A DNA stretch of 64,000 nt from Zhihengliuella alba (GCF_039538765.1 NZ_BAABCJ010000006.1:192125-256124); one strand, 5' to 3'. Positions 42,503 through 52,262 are shown, counted from the stretch's first letter. A program made the numbers and translations. Notes: generated by a model from the letters alone, not told the origin.

Positions 42503-43361
42503 TACCGCAGAGCTCACCGGTTACTCCAGATCGGCGATCTCGGCGCAGCTGCGCGAGCTCCAGCAGTCGCTCGGGATGAGGCTGCTGGTGAAGGACGGGC
42601 GGGGGCTCCGGCTGACCAGCACGGGGCGCTACCTGGTGAACCAGACGGACTCGCTGGTGACGGAGTGGGACCGGATCAGATCGGAGGCGCTGACGGCCGG
42701 CGGGCAGACGCAGCGGCGGTTCGGCATCGGCGGCTTCTCCACCGCCGCGTCGAGCCTCCTCGCCCCGCTGGCCTCCGAGCTGAGGACGTCCCGGCCGGAC
42801 GTGCAGGTGCAGATGGTGGAGGCCAGCCCGGAGCGGTGCTTCGACCTGCTCCTGACCGAGCGGATCGACCTGGCCGTGGTGGTCGCCATGCAGGCCGCCT
42901 CCCACGTGGACGGGGACCCGCGCTTCGAGCTGACGCCGCTGCTGGACGACCCGCTGGACGTCATGGTGCCCTCCGCCCACCCCCTGGCCGAGCGCGAGAC
43001 GGTGCGCCTGGAGGACCTGGCGCAGGAGCCGTGGATCACCGCGGCCCCCGGCTCGACCTACCACACGCTCTTCACGGCCGCCTTCACCGCGGTCGGCGTG
43101 ACCCCGCGGATCGAGCACGAGGCGATCGAGTGGGAGACCGCCACCGCGTGGGTCGGCGCCGGCCTGGGCATCGGGCTCGTGCCGCGGCTCTTCCGGCTCG
43201 GCGCGGCGGAGAACGTCACCCGGCTCCATCTCGAGGGCCCGTGGCAGCCGACCCGGCGGATCATCGCGGCGGTGCGCAGCGGGACGCAGGACTCGCCGCT
43301 GGTGCGCTCCTCGCTGGAGTGCCTGAAGGCGACCGCCCGCGGGATCCTCTCGCGCTCCTGA
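42444..43361 (+). CDS. LysR-family transcriptional regulator
   Basis: 305 residues. The N-terminal winged HTH reads TLRAFAMCGTVSATAELTGYSRSAISAQLRELQQSLG, followed by a periplasmic-binding-like effector domain (about 90-300). It is divergent from gbcA, so it likely activates glycine betaine demethylation with betaine or dimethylglycine as effector, which is inference. GNSs such as rare GTA and TCG codons coincide with the operator-like repeat near the start. It ends before a long hairpin shared with purU. Confidence 0.88.
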   Translation: MIDQRLLTLRAFAMCGTVSATAELTGYSRSAISAQLRELQQSLGMRLLVKDGRGLRLTSTGRYLVNQTDSLVTEWDRIRSEALTAGGQTQRRFGIGGFSTAASSLLAPLASELRTSRPDVQVQMVEASPERCFDLLLTERIDLAVVVAMQAASHVDGDPRFELTPLLDDPLDVMVPSAHPLAERETVRLEDLAQEPWITAAPGSTYHTLFTAAFTAVGVTPRIEHEAIEWETATAWVGAGLGIGLVPRLFRLGAAENVTRLHLEGPWQPTRRIIAAVRSGTQDSPLVRSSLECLKATARGILSRS

Positions 43362-43429
43362 ACGGGACCGCGCGGGTCCGAACGGACCTCCGGGCCTGGC
43401 CGCGCCCGCGGCGCCCGTCGCCGGGCATG

Positions 43430-43468
43430 CGTACGACGACGACGGGAGTCTCCCGTCGTCGTCGTACG
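43430..43468. terminator. Bidirectional hairpin between lysR and purU
   Basis: An 18-bp perfect stem built from CGTACGACGACGACGGGA and its complement, loop GTC, extendable by two pairs. It serves both convergent genes and has no U tract. Confidence 0.85.
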
Positions 43469-43508
43469 CGGTGCCGGCCCGGACCCGGGCTGCCGGGCGT
43501 GCCCCGGC

Positions 43509-44381
43509 CTAGCGGAGGACCACCGTCCGCGAGTCGTGGAGCATGACGCGGCCCTCGCAGTGCCAGCGCACCGCGTCGGAGAGGGCCTTGCGCTCGGTGT
43601 CCCGACCCGCGGCGACCAGGTCCTCGGGCCCGAAGGAGTGGTCGACCTGCTGCACCTGCTGGGCGATGATCGGCCCCTCGTCCAGCTCGCTGTTGACGTA
43701 GTGCGCCGTGGCGCCCACGGTCTTCACCCCGCGCTCGAACGCCTGGTGGTACGGCTTGGCGCCCTTGAACGACGGCAGGAAGGAGTGGTGGATGTTGATG
43801 ATCCGCCCCTCCATCTTGGTGGCCAGGGAGTCGGAGAGGACCTGCATGTAGCGGGCGAGCACCACCAGGTCGATCTCGAACCGGTCCGTCAGGTCCAGCA
43901 GCTTCTGCTCCGCCTCGGCCTTGGTGTCCGGGGTGACGGGGATGTGGTAGAAGGGGATGCCGTGCCACTCCACGGACCGCTGGTGGTCGCGGTGGTTGGA
44001 GACCACCGCGGCGATCTCCACCGGGAGCTCACCGATGCGCGCGCGGTAGAGCAGGTCGTTGAGGCAGTGGTCGAACTTGGAGACCATGATCAGGACGCGG
44101 CGCTTCTGCCCCGCCGGCAGCAGCTCCCAGCGGGCGTCGCCGCCGTCGACCAGCTTGGCGATGTCGCGGCGCACGTTCGCCGCCGCCTGGTCGGCGTCCA
44201 CGCCGTCGCCGATGGTGAAGTGCACGCGGGCGAAGAAGTGCCCGGCGCGCGGGTCGTCGAACGTCTTCAGCTCCACGATGTCCCCGCCGTGCTCCAGGAG
44301 GACGCCGGTCAGTGCATGCACGATGCCGGGCTTCTCCGGGCAGTCGAAGGTCAGGACGTAGTCCCGGGCGGTCTCACCCAT
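43509..44381 (-). CDS. purU: Formyltetrahydrofolate deformylase
   Basis: 290 residues with an N-terminal ACT domain (about 1-85) and a C-terminal formyltransferase fold. Catalytic Asn-His-Asp are in NIHHSFLPSFKGA and SELDEGPIIAQQ. It hydrolyses 10-formyl-THF to formate and THF. In this operon it prevents THF from being trapped when betaine catabolism loads it with one-carbon units. AGGAG precedes the ATG, 14 bases after the sdaA stop. It is the last gene of the seven-gene sox operon. Confidence 0.94.
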   Translation of the reverse strand: MGETARDYVLTFDCPEKPGIVHALTGVLLEHGGDIVELKTFDDPRAGHFFARVHFTIGDGVDADQAAANVRRDIAKLVDGGDARWELLPAGQKRRVLIMVSKFDHCLNDLLYRARIGELPVEIAAVVSNHRDHQRSVEWHGIPFYHIPVTPDTKAEAEQKLLDLTDRFEIDLVVLARYMQVLSDSLATKMEGRIINIHHSFLPSFKGAKPYHQAFERGVKTVGATAHYVNSELDEGPIIAQQVQQVDHSFGPEDLVAAGRDTERKALSDAVRWHCEGRVMLHDSRTVVLR

Positions 44382-44395
44382 GTTTGCTCCTATTC

Positions 44396-45799
44396 TCAGC
44401 ACTCGACGACGTTGACCGCCAGGCCACCGCGCGAGGTCTCCTTGTACTTGGTCTTCATGTCCGCCCCAGTCTGGCGCATCGTGTTGATGGCCTGGTCCAG
44501 GGAGACCCGGTGCTGCCCGTCGCCGCGGACGGCGAGGCGGGCCGCGTTGATCGCCTTCACGGAGGCGATGGCATTGCGTTCGATGCAGGGCACCTGCACG
44601 AGCCCGCCGACGGGATCGCACGTGAGTCCCATGTTGTGCTCGAGCCCGATCTCGGCGGCGTTCTCGATCTGCTCCGGCGTCCCGCCGAGCACGGCGCAGA
44701 GCCCGGCTGCGGCCATGGAGCACGCGGAGCCCACCTCGCCCTGGCATCCCACCTCGGCACCCGAGATCGAGGCGTTCTTCTTGAACAGGATGCCCACGGC
44801 CCCGGCGGTCAGCAGGAAGTCGACCACGCCGTCGTCGTCGGCGCCGGGGACGAAGTTCGAGTAGAAGTGCAGCACGGCGGGGATGATGCCGGCCGCCCCG
44901 TTGGTCGGCGCGGTGACGATCCGCCCGCCCGAGGCGTTCTCCTCGTTCACGGCGAGCGCGAACAGGTTGACCCACTCCATGGCCTGCAGCGGGTCGATGC
45001 TGCCCGTCGCCAGCGCCGCGGCCTGCTCCTCGCGGAGCCGCGCCCGCAGGGCCGGGGCCCGCCGGCGCACCTTCAGCCCGCCGGGCAGCAGGGCCTCGGT
45101 CCGCGTGCACCCGTTCTCGACGCATTCGCGCATCACCGACCAGATGGCCAGCAGTTGCTCGCGGAGCGCGCCGGCCTCGTGGCGCACGGCCTCGTTGGCG
45201 CGCATCAGGTCCGCGATCGACAGCCCGCTCTCGCGGCACCGCGCCATGAGCTCGTCGGCGAAGTCGAAGGGGTAGGGCTCCGGGGCGTCGTCGCCGGCGA
45301 CCGGCGCGTCCAGCTCGTCGGAGGCGACCACGAAGCCGCCTCCCACGGAGTAGTACTCCCGGACGAACAGCTCCGCGCCGGCGGCGTCGGTCGCCGTCAG
45401 GCGCATCCCATTGGGGTGCGCCGGCAGGGAGCGGCGGCGGTGGAGGACGACGTCGCGGGTCCGGTCGAACGCGACCGGGTGGCCGGCGTCCCCCTCGCCG
45501 TCGAGGACGAGCGTTCCCGACTCGGCCGCCGCGCGGGCGATGCCCGGCACGGCGTCGGCGTCCACCGTCTCCGGATCGTGCCCGCTCAGCCCGACGACGA
45601 CGGCCGTGTCCGAACCGTGCCCGACCCCGGTGGCGCCCAGGGACCCGAAGAGCTCGGACTTCACCCGGCTGGTGGCTCCCAGCCGGCCGCTCCGGCCCAG
45701 CTCGGCGGTGAACCGCCGCGCTGCGCGCATCGGCCCCACCGTGTGGGAGGAGGAGGGCCCCACTCCGATCGAGAACAGGTCCAGGACGCTCAGCGCCAT
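44396..45799 (-). CDS. sdaA: L-serine dehydratase (iron-sulfur, single chain)
   Basis: 467 residues with beta domain first (SIGVGPSSSHTVGPMRAA) and alpha domain second. Cluster cysteines are in EVGCQGEVGSACSMAAA and GLTCDPVGGLVQVPC, and the chain ends in Cys467, the tail ligand of this enzyme type. It converts L-serine to pyruvate and ammonia. It completes the route from glycine betaine, since GlyA in the same operon makes the serine. Its ATG overlaps the soxG stop by one base. Confidence 0.95.
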   Translation of the reverse strand: MALSVLDLFSIGVGPSSSHTVGPMRAARRFTAELGRSGRLGATSRVKSELFGSLGATGVGHGSDTAVVVGLSGHDPETVDADAVPGIARAAAESGTLVLDGEGDAGHPVAFDRTRDVVLHRRRSLPAHPNGMRLTATDAAGAELFVREYYSVGGGFVVASDELDAPVAGDDAPEPYPFDFADELMARCRESGLSIADLMRANEAVRHEAGALREQLLAIWSVMRECVENGCTRTEALLPGGLKVRRRAPALRARLREEQAAALATGSIDPLQAMEWVNLFALAVNEENASGGRIVTAPTNGAAGIIPAVLHFYSNFVPGADDDGVVDFLLTAGAVGILFKKNASISGAEVGCQGEVGSACSMAAAGLCAVLGGTPEQIENAAEIGLEHNMGLTCDPVGGLVQVPCIERNAIASVKAINAARLAVRGDGQHRVSLDQAINTMRQTGADMKTKYKETSRGGLAVNVVEC

Positions 45800-46485
45800 C
45801 AGGCGACCGCTTCTCCGGCGAACTCGGCCATGGCGTCCACGAGCCAGCGGACCGTGTAGTCGGCGAACGAGGCCCGCGGATACAGCCGGTACTCCTGCTC
45901 GGCCGTCCGGTGCAGGATCACCGGGACCGGGCCGATCTGGGTGAGGACGGCGGTCCCGACCGAGAACACGCGGGGGTGCAGGTCCAGGTGGCAGCCCTTC
46001 TCCAGGACGGCACGGGCGTTGGCGCCGCCGAGGACCAGGACGGTCCGGTTGGCGGAGAGGTCCACCACCTGGCCCGGCAGTCCGGCGAGCGCGGCGGCCG
46101 GCGCGTCGGCCTCCCCCGGCTCCTGCCGGCGGGAGACGTCCACGGCGAGGAACTCGTCCGGTCCCAGCCAGAGCAGGTGCAGTCCGGCCGGATCCCCGGT
46201 CACCTCGCCGACGCCGCTCGGCAGCGGGAGGCCGAAGTGCTCCTCGAGGACCTCGGCGCTCCGGCTGCCCGGCACGGCGCGCAGGCCGAGCTGGACGGCG
46301 AACGGCAGCTCGCGCAGGGCCACCGAGCGTTCGCCGGTGACCTCGGCGGAGGCCATGAGATCGGCCAGGTGGGCGGCCGGCGAGGAGCGCAGGGCGTCCA
46401 GGACCGTCGTCGGCCGCTCCCGCCCGTGGCCGGCGGGGTTGGCGGAGGCAGCGGCCTCCGGCGTCGTGGTCGTGGTGTCAGCCAT
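45799..46485 (-). CDS. soxG: Sarcosine oxidase gamma subunit
   Basis: 228 residues. The folate-binding-like pattern (AVQLGLRAVPGSRSAEVLEEHFGLPLP, WLGPDEFLAVD, VVDLSANRTVLVLGG, CHLDLHPRVF) matches SoxG. It is the structural gamma subunit of heterotetrameric sarcosine oxidase. Its start lies 8 bases inside the end of soxA and its stop overlaps sdaA, so the order soxB-D-A-G is conserved and coupled. The N-terminal 35 residues are variable. Confidence 0.9.
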   Translation of the reverse strand: MADTTTTTPEAAASANPAGHGRERPTTVLDALRSSPAAHLADLMASAEVTGERSVALRELPFAVQLGLRAVPGSRSAEVLEEHFGLPLPSGVGEVTGDPAGLHLLWLGPDEFLAVDVSRRQEPGEADAPAAALAGLPGQVVDLSANRTVLVLGGANARAVLEKGCHLDLHPRVFSVGTAVLTQIGPVPVILHRTAEQEYRLYPRASFADYTVRWLVDAMAEFAGEAVA

Positions 46486-49390
46486 CGCGGCGGTTCCCTT
46501 CGGGGTCGTAGAGGATGGGCGAGGTGATCTCGACGTCGACGAGCTGGCCGTCGAACCAGGACTTGATCACGTCGCCCTGGCGGTTCCGGCCGTTGGAGAC
46601 GAGCGCCAGGCCGAACGGCCGGTCGAGCGCCGCCGACTGGTACGACGACGTCACGTGGCCGATCATCGGGACCGGGCCGGCCTCCGGGGTCACGGGGGTC
46701 TCGGCGTCGATCAGCTGGGCGCCCTCGGGCAGCCGGGTGGCCCCGTCCACCGGGAGCACGCCGACCAGGTGGCGGCGGTTCTCGCGGGCGGTGTCCGCCC
46801 GGGCGTAGGAGCGCTTGCCGATGAAGTCCTTCTTCACGGTGGAGACCACCCACTCCATCCCGGCGTCCTGCGGGGTGACGGTGCCGTCCGTGTCCTGCCC
46901 GACGATGATGAAGCCCTTCTCGGCGCGGAGCACGTGCATGGTCTCCGTGCCGTACGGGGTGATCCCGAAGTCGGCGCCAGCGGCGTCCACGGCCTCCCAG
47001 ACGGCGAGACCGTAGAAGGCGTCGACGTTGATCTCGAAGGCCAGCTCGCCGGAGAAGGAGATCCGGCAGATGCGCGCCGGGATCCCGTTGGCGAGGGTCG
47101 TCTCGCGAAACGCCATGAACGGGAACGCCTCCTGGGAGACGTCCAGGTCCGGGCAGACCCGCTCCATCACCTTCCGGGAGTCGGGTCCGACGACGGCGAT
47201 CGTGCTCCACTGCTCCGTGACCGAGGTCAGGACCACGTCCAGCTCCGGCCACTCCGTCTGGTGCCACTGCTCGAGCCACTCGAGGACCTTGGCGGCCCCG
47301 CCGGTGGTGGTGGTCATGTAGTAGCGGTCCTCCTCGACGCGCAGCGTGACGCCGTCGTCGAAGATCATGCCGTCCGGGGTGCACATGACGCCGTAGCGCG
47401 CCATCCCGACCTTCAGCTTCTTGAACCCGTTCGTGTAGACGCGGTTCAGGAACTCGCCGGCGTCCGCGCCGCGGATCTCGATCTTGCCGAGAGTGCTGGC
47501 GTCCATGAAGCCCACGTGCTCGCGCACGGCCCGGCACTCGCGGAGCACTGCGGCGTCCAGGTCCTCGCCCGCCTGCGGGTAGTACCAGGGGCGCTTCCAC
47601 TGGCCGACGTCCTCGAACTCGGCGCCGTGGGCGACGTGCCACGGGTGGATGGACGTGAGCCGGGCCGGGTCGGCGAGCTCGCCGCGGCGCCGGCCGGCCA
47701 CGGCCGCGAAGGCGACCGGGGTGTACGGGGCGCGGAACGTCGTCGTGCCGATCTGGGACGGATCGGCGGCGCCGAGGACCCCGGCGAGGACGCCGATCGC
47801 GTTCACGCCGCTGGTCTTGCCCTGGTCGTTGGCCGTGGAGATCGAGGTGTACCGCTTGACGTGCTCCACGGAGCGCATGCCGGCCCCGGTGGCCCGCAGC
47901 ACGTCGGCGACCGTCTGGTCCCGCTGCAGGTCCACGAAGTGCTCGGTCCAGGTCTCCGGCTCGCCGTCCGGCCCCGGCACCAGCCAGAGCGGACGGACCG
48001 GACCGGTCGGGGTCGACGGGGCGGTGGGGACCACCATGGGCGCCGTCCGTCCGGTGCGGTGGGCCGCCCGGTGGCCCGCCTCGGCGCCGTCGGCGAGCGA
48101 GCCGTCCAGTGTGTAGCGCCCGGCGGCGGAGCCGATGACCTGCTGATCGGCGACCGGCGCCGCCGGCACGAAGCCTGCGACGCGCTCGTCCCAGGCCAGG
48201 CGCCCGCCGCGCTGGCTGTGCAGGTGCACCACCGGCGAGAAGCCGCCGGAGACGGCGAGCAGGTCGGCGTCCAGCGTCTCGATACCGCCGCTGAGCGTTC
48301 CGTCCGCGGCGAGGGCGGAGACGGTGACGCCGCTGACGCGGCCCGCGGTCCCCCCGCCGGCGGTGTCCACGACCGCAGAGCCCGGGATGGAGCGCACGCC
48401 GGTGGCGGCGAGGACCTCGGCCGCACGGTCGGAGAGCTCGGCCCGGGAGTCGACGACGGCGGCCACCTCGATGCCCGCTGCGTGCAGGTCCGCGACCGTG
48501 CCGTAGGCGGAGTCGTTGGTGGTCGCGACCACCACGCGGCGCCCGGCGGCGACGCCGTAGCGATTGAGGTAGCTGCGCACCGCGCCGGCCAGCATGATGC
48601 CGGGGCGGTCGTTGTTGGCGAACACCAGCGGGCGCTCGTGGGCGCCGGTGGCGAGGACCACCTGGGAGGCGCGCACGTGCCAGATCCGCTGCCGGGAGAC
48701 GCCCGGGCGGTCCGCGGCGGGCAGGTGGTCCGTGCGGTGCTGCACGGCGACCACGAAGTTGTTGTCGTAGCTGCCGAACGCGGTGGTCCGCGGCAGGTAG
48801 GTGAAGTCCTCCGCGTGCGCCAGCCGCTGGAGCGTCGCGTCGACCCATTCGAGGGCCGGCGTCTCGTCGATGCTCGCGTCCCGCTCGGAGAGCAGCGAGC
48901 CGCCGGCGGTGGGCTGCTCGTCCATGAGGATGGTCCGCGCGCCGGTCTTCGCGGCCTCGCGGGCCGCGGCGAGGCCGGCCGGCCCGGCGCCGACCACGAG
49001 GACGTCGGTGTGCACGTACTTGTGGTCGTAGCGGGCCTCGTCCCCGCGCGGGTCGAGGACGCCGCGGCCCTGGAGGTACTCGACCTCCAGGCCCTCCGCG
49101 ATCTCCACGGTGGTGGCCGGCAGCATGGACTCGTCCGCGTGCCCGGCGAACCGCGACTTCACCTCGACCAGTGCGTTGGGCTCCTCCACGCCGGCGCTGA
49201 CGACGCCGCGCGGGCGCCCCAGGTACAGCGAGGGGCCGCAGTCCACCCGACCGGCGGCCAGCAGCGCGCTGGCGACCGTGTCACCGGCGAAGCCGGTGTA
49301 CTCCAGGCCGTCGAGCCGGAACTTCACCTCGCGGGTGCGGTCGACGGCATGCCCCGGGGCCCGCTCCGGCCCCACGCGCCCTGCGCTCAT
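46478..49390 (-). CDS. soxA: Sarcosine oxidase alpha subunit
   Basis: 970 residues. An N-terminal ferredoxin-like domain without cluster cysteines (FRLDGLEYTGFAGDTVASALLAAGR), then FAD/NAD domain (DVLVVGAGPAGLAAAREAAKTGA; VLATGAHERPLVF), then a C-terminal GcvT-like THF domain from about 580 (GFMDASTLGKIEIRG). It oxidises sarcosine to glycine and passes the methyl group to THF as 5,10-methylene-THF. ATG at 49390 overlaps the soxD stop; the frame upstream lies in soxD and is discarded. Confidence 0.96.
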   Translation of the reverse strand: MSAGRVGPERAPGHAVDRTREVKFRLDGLEYTGFAGDTVASALLAAGRVDCGPSLYLGRPRGVVSAGVEEPNALVEVKSRFAGHADESMLPATTVEIAEGLEVEYLQGRGVLDPRGDEARYDHKYVHTDVLVVGAGPAGLAAAREAAKTGARTILMDEQPTAGGSLLSERDASIDETPALEWVDATLQRLAHAEDFTYLPRTTAFGSYDNNFVVAVQHRTDHLPAADRPGVSRQRIWHVRASQVVLATGAHERPLVFANNDRPGIMLAGAVRSYLNRYGVAAGRRVVVATTNDSAYGTVADLHAAGIEVAAVVDSRAELSDRAAEVLAATGVRSIPGSAVVDTAGGGTAGRVSGVTVSALAADGTLSGGIETLDADLLAVSGGFSPVVHLHSQRGGRLAWDERVAGFVPAAPVADQQVIGSAAGRYTLDGSLADGAEAGHRAAHRTGRTAPMVVPTAPSTPTGPVRPLWLVPGPDGEPETWTEHFVDLQRDQTVADVLRATGAGMRSVEHVKRYTSISTANDQGKTSGVNAIGVLAGVLGAADPSQIGTTTFRAPYTPVAFAAVAGRRRGELADPARLTSIHPWHVAHGAEFEDVGQWKRPWYYPQAGEDLDAAVLRECRAVREHVGFMDASTLGKIEIRGADAGEFLNRVYTNGFKKLKVGMARYGVMCTPDGMIFDDGVTLRVEEDRYYMTTTTGGAAKVLEWLEQWHQTEWPELDVVLTSVTEQWSTIAVVGPDSRKVMERVCPDLDVSQEAFPFMAFRETTLANGIPARICRISFSGELAFEINVDAFYGLAVWEAVDAAGADFGITPYGTETMHVLRAEKGFIIVGQDTDGTVTPQDAGMEWVVSTVKKDFIGKRSYARADTARENRRHLVGVLPVDGATRLPEGAQLIDAETPVTPEAGPVPMIGHVTSSYQSAALDRPFGLALVSNGRNRQGDVIKSWFDGQLVDVEITSPILYDPEGNRRDG

Positions 49391-49680
49391 CAGCTCTCTC
49401 CTTGCGTGAGGTCCGGACGGGTCTCGCCGGGCCGGTAGACGGCTTTGAATTCGTACGTGACGGTGTCCCGCACCGCGTTGAACCACCGTCGGCATCCCGC
49501 GTTGTGGACCCAGCGCTCGGCGAAGAGGCCGCGGGTGTTCTCCCGGTAGAAGAGGTACTCGCCCCACTCCCGGTCGCTGAGCTGGTCGGGGTTCTCCGGG
49601 TAGGCGACGTGGGCCTGTCCGCCGTAGCCGAACTCGGTCTCGTCACGGGGCCCGCAATTCGGGCATGGAATGGTGAGCAT
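49390..49680 (-). CDS. soxD: Sarcosine oxidase delta subunit
   Basis: 96 residues. C6-x2-C9 (IPCPNCG) with a late His-x3-Cys (HNAGC) is the zinc site of SoxD, and the motif GEYLFYRENTRGLFAERWVH is characteristic. It stabilises the SoxA complex. It starts 13 bases after soxB and its stop overlaps the soxA start by one base. Confidence 0.95.
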   Translation of the reverse strand: MLTIPCPNCGPRDETEFGYGGQAHVAYPENPDQLSDREWGEYLFYRENTRGLFAERWVHNAGCRRWFNAVRDTVTYEFKAVYRPGETRPDLTQGES

Positions 49681-49693
49681 GGTGGTGGCCTCC

Positions 49694-50911
49694 CTAGTGC
49701 GCGACGGCGGCGGCGCCGTGCTCGTCGATGAGGTGCCCGGTCTCGAAGCGGTCCAGGGCGAAGGGTTCGTTCAGCGGGTGCGCCGCGCCGGTCGCGATCG
49801 TATGGGCGAACGTGTAGCCGGCGGCGGGCGTCCCCTTGAAGCCGCCCGTCCCCCACCCGGCGTTGACGTAGAGCTCCTCGATCGGCGTCGCCGAGACGAT
49901 CGGCGAGGCGTCGAACGTGGTGTCCACGGTGCCGCCCCAGGAGCGCAGCAGGTGCGCCCGCGCGAAGATCGGGAAGAGCTCGACGGCGGCGGCGAGCTGC
50001 TCCTCGATGACGTGGAAACCGCCGCGCTGCCCGTACCCGTTGTACGCGTCGACGCCGGCGCCCATGACGAGCTCGCCCTTGTGGGCCTGCGAGACGTAGA
50101 CGTGCACGTGGTTGGACATGACCACCGTGGGGTGCACGGGCTCGAAGAGCTCGGACACCAGTGCCTGCAGCGGGTGGGACTGGATCGGCAGCCGGAACCC
50201 GGCCAGGTCGGCGAGGACCGAGGAGTTGCCGGCGGCGGCGAGGCCGACCTTGCCGGCGTTGATCCGCCCGCGGGAGGTCTCGACCCCGACCACGCGGTTC
50301 CCGTCCTTGATGAAGCCGGTGACCTCGCAGTTCTGGATGATGTCCACGCCCATCTCGTCGCACTTGCGGGCGAACGCCCAGGCGACGTGATCGTGCTTGG
50401 CGATGCCCGCGCGGGGCTGGTAGGTGGCGCCCATGACCGGGTAGCGGATGTCGTCCCCGGTGTTGATGATCGGGCACAGCTCCTTGACCTGGTCGGGGGT
50501 GATCCACTCCGCGTCGACCCCGTTGAGCACGTTGGCGTTCACGCGCCGCTGGGACTCGCGCACGTCCTGCAGGGTGTGCGCCAGGTTCATGACGCCGCGC
50601 TGGGAGAAGAGGAAGTCGTACTCGAGCTCCTCGGGCAGCTGCTCCCAGAGCTTCATCGAGTGCTCGTAGAGCGCCGCCGACTCGTCCCACAGGTAGTTGG
50701 AGCGGATGATCGTGGTGTTCCGGGCCATGTTGCCGCCGGCCAGCCAGCCGCGCTCGAGGATGGCGATGTTCGTCATCCCGTGGTTCTTGGCCAGGTAGTA
50801 GGCGGTGGCGAGGCCGTGGCCGCCGCCGCCCACGATCACGGCGTCGTAGCTGGGCTTCGGGTCCGGGTTCCGCCAGAGGAAATCGGGGTGCTCGGGCAGC
50901 ATCTCGGCCAT
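49694..50911 (-). CDS. soxB: Sarcosine oxidase beta subunit
   Basis: 405 residues. FAD-binding motif VIVGGGGHGLATAYYLA at the N-terminus. His173 in GIAKHDHVAWA is at the same residue number as the covalent-FMN histidine of known heterotetrameric sarcosine oxidases, and HPLQALVSE and GGFKGTPAAGYTFA are typical SoxB segments. It carries out the flavin oxidation of sarcosine and reaction with oxygen, giving hydrogen peroxide. Its ATG overlaps the glyA stop by one base (TGATG). Confidence 0.96.
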   Translation of the reverse strand: MAEMLPEHPDFLWRNPDPKPSYDAVIVGGGGHGLATAYYLAKNHGMTNIAILERGWLAGGNMARNTTIIRSNYLWDESAALYEHSMKLWEQLPEELEYDFLFSQRGVMNLAHTLQDVRESQRRVNANVLNGVDAEWITPDQVKELCPIINTGDDIRYPVMGATYQPRAGIAKHDHVAWAFARKCDEMGVDIIQNCEVTGFIKDGNRVVGVETSRGRINAGKVGLAAAGNSSVLADLAGFRLPIQSHPLQALVSELFEPVHPTVVMSNHVHVYVSQAHKGELVMGAGVDAYNGYGQRGGFHVIEEQLAAAVELFPIFARAHLLRSWGGTVDTTFDASPIVSATPIEELYVNAGWGTGGFKGTPAAGYTFAHTIATGAAHPLNEPFALDRFETGHLIDEHGAAAVAH

Positions 50912-52248
50912 CAGAGGGCTCCCATCGGTGCGAGGTTCGGGTAGAGCGGGTAGGCCGCGGCGAGCGCTGCGGCCCGCTCGCGCAGGCGCGCGATCACTGC
51001 GGGGTCAGCGCCGTCGTCGTCGGCCGCGGCGACGAGCGCCTCGGCGATGATGTCGGCGACCTCGGAGAAGTCCTCCTCCGTGAAGCCGCGCGTGGCCAGG
51101 GCCGAGGTGCCGATGCGGAGCCCGGAGGTCACCATCGGGGGACGCGGGTCGTTCGGCACGGCATTGCGGTTGATCGTGATGTCCAGCTCGGCGAGCAGGT
51201 CCTCGCCCTGGCGGCCGTCGAGGCTCGACTGGCTCAGGTCCACGAGGACCAGGTGGACGTCGGTGCCGCCGGAGACCACGCGGATGCCGCGGGCGGCGAC
51301 GTCGTCCCGGCCGAGCCTGGCGGCGAGGATCTGCGCGCCGGCGACGGTGCGCCGGGCCCGCTCGCGGAACGCCTCGGTGCCCGCGATCTTGAAGGCCACG
51401 GCCTTGCCGGCGATGACGTGCTCGAGGGGACCGCCCTGCTGGCCCGGGAATACGGCGGAGTTGAACTTCTTCGCCAGGTCGGCCTCATTGGTGAGGATCA
51501 CGCCGCCGCGGGGCCCGGCGAGCGTCTTGTGCGTGGTGGAGGTGACCACGTGCGCGTGGGGCACCGGGGAGGGGTGCAGCCCGGCGGCGACCAGTCCCGC
51601 GAAGTGGGCCATGTCCACCATGAGGTAGGCGCCGACCGAGTCGGCGATCCGGCGGAACTCGGCGAAGTCGAGGTGGCGCGGGTAGGCGGACCAGCCGGCG
51701 ATGATCAGGCGGGGGCGGCTCTCCTGGGCGATCCGCTCGACCTCGGCGAGGTCGACCCGCTGGGTCTCCGCGTCGACGCCGTAGGCGGCCACGTTGTAGA
51801 GCTTGCCGGAGAAGTTGATCCGCATGCCGTGGGTGAGGTGGCCGCCGTGGGCCAGGTCCAGGCCGAGGATCGTGTCGCCGGGCTCGAGGAGCGCGTGCAT
51901 GACCGAGGCGTTCGCCTGGGCCCCGGAGTGGGGCTGGACGTTGGCGTACTCGGCGCCGAACAGCCCCTTGAGCCGGTCGATCGCCAGCTGCTCGATCACG
52001 TCGACGTGCTCGCAGCCGCCGTAGTAGCGGCGGCCCGGGTAGCCCTCGGCGTACTTGTTGGTCAGGACCGAGCCCTGGGCCTGCAGCACGGCCGCCGCGG
52101 TGTAGTTCTCCGAGGCGATCATCTCGAGGCCGTCGCGCTGGCGGCGCAGCTCGGCGTCGATCTGCTCGGCGACCTCCGGGTCGAGCTCGGCCAGCGTGGC
52201 CGTCAGTTCGGCCGGCACCCCGGTGGCCAGTTCCGTCGCCTGCGTCAT
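50911..52248 (-). CDS. glyA: Serine hydroxymethyltransferase
   Basis: 445 residues with the PLP lysine in TSTTHKTLAGPRGG and the N-terminal motif GLEMIASENYTAAAVLQAQGS. It converts glycine plus methylene-THF into serine, using both products of SoxBDAG. The ATG at 52248 is preferred because AGGAGGA lies just before it; an in-frame ATG 24 bases upstream is less likely. It is the first gene of glyA-soxBDAG-sdaA-purU. A second, housekeeping glyA probably exists elsewhere in the genome, which I cannot see. Confidence 0.95.
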   Translation of the reverse strand: MTQATELATGVPAELTATLAELDPEVAEQIDAELRRQRDGLEMIASENYTAAAVLQAQGSVLTNKYAEGYPGRRYYGGCEHVDVIEQLAIDRLKGLFGAEYANVQPHSGAQANASVMHALLEPGDTILGLDLAHGGHLTHGMRINFSGKLYNVAAYGVDAETQRVDLAEVERIAQESRPRLIIAGWSAYPRHLDFAEFRRIADSVGAYLMVDMAHFAGLVAAGLHPSPVPHAHVVTSTTHKTLAGPRGGVILTNEADLAKKFNSAVFPGQQGGPLEHVIAGKAVAFKIAGTEAFRERARRTVAGAQILAARLGRDDVAARGIRVVSGGTDVHLVLVDLSQSSLDGRQGEDLLAELDITINRNAVPNDPRPPMVTSGLRIGTSALATRGFTEEDFSEVADIIAEALVAAADDDGADPAVIARLRERAAALAAAYPLYPNLAPMGAL

Positions 52249-52262
52249 GCGTCCTCCTGGTA

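Noticed and set aside
45941..49438. A 1165-codon open frame on the plus strand opposite soxA and soxG
   Set aside because: It is rich in Arg, Gly, Val and Asp without any domain, and mirrors the third-position GC bias of the real minus-strand genes. Long antisense frames are expected at this GC content.
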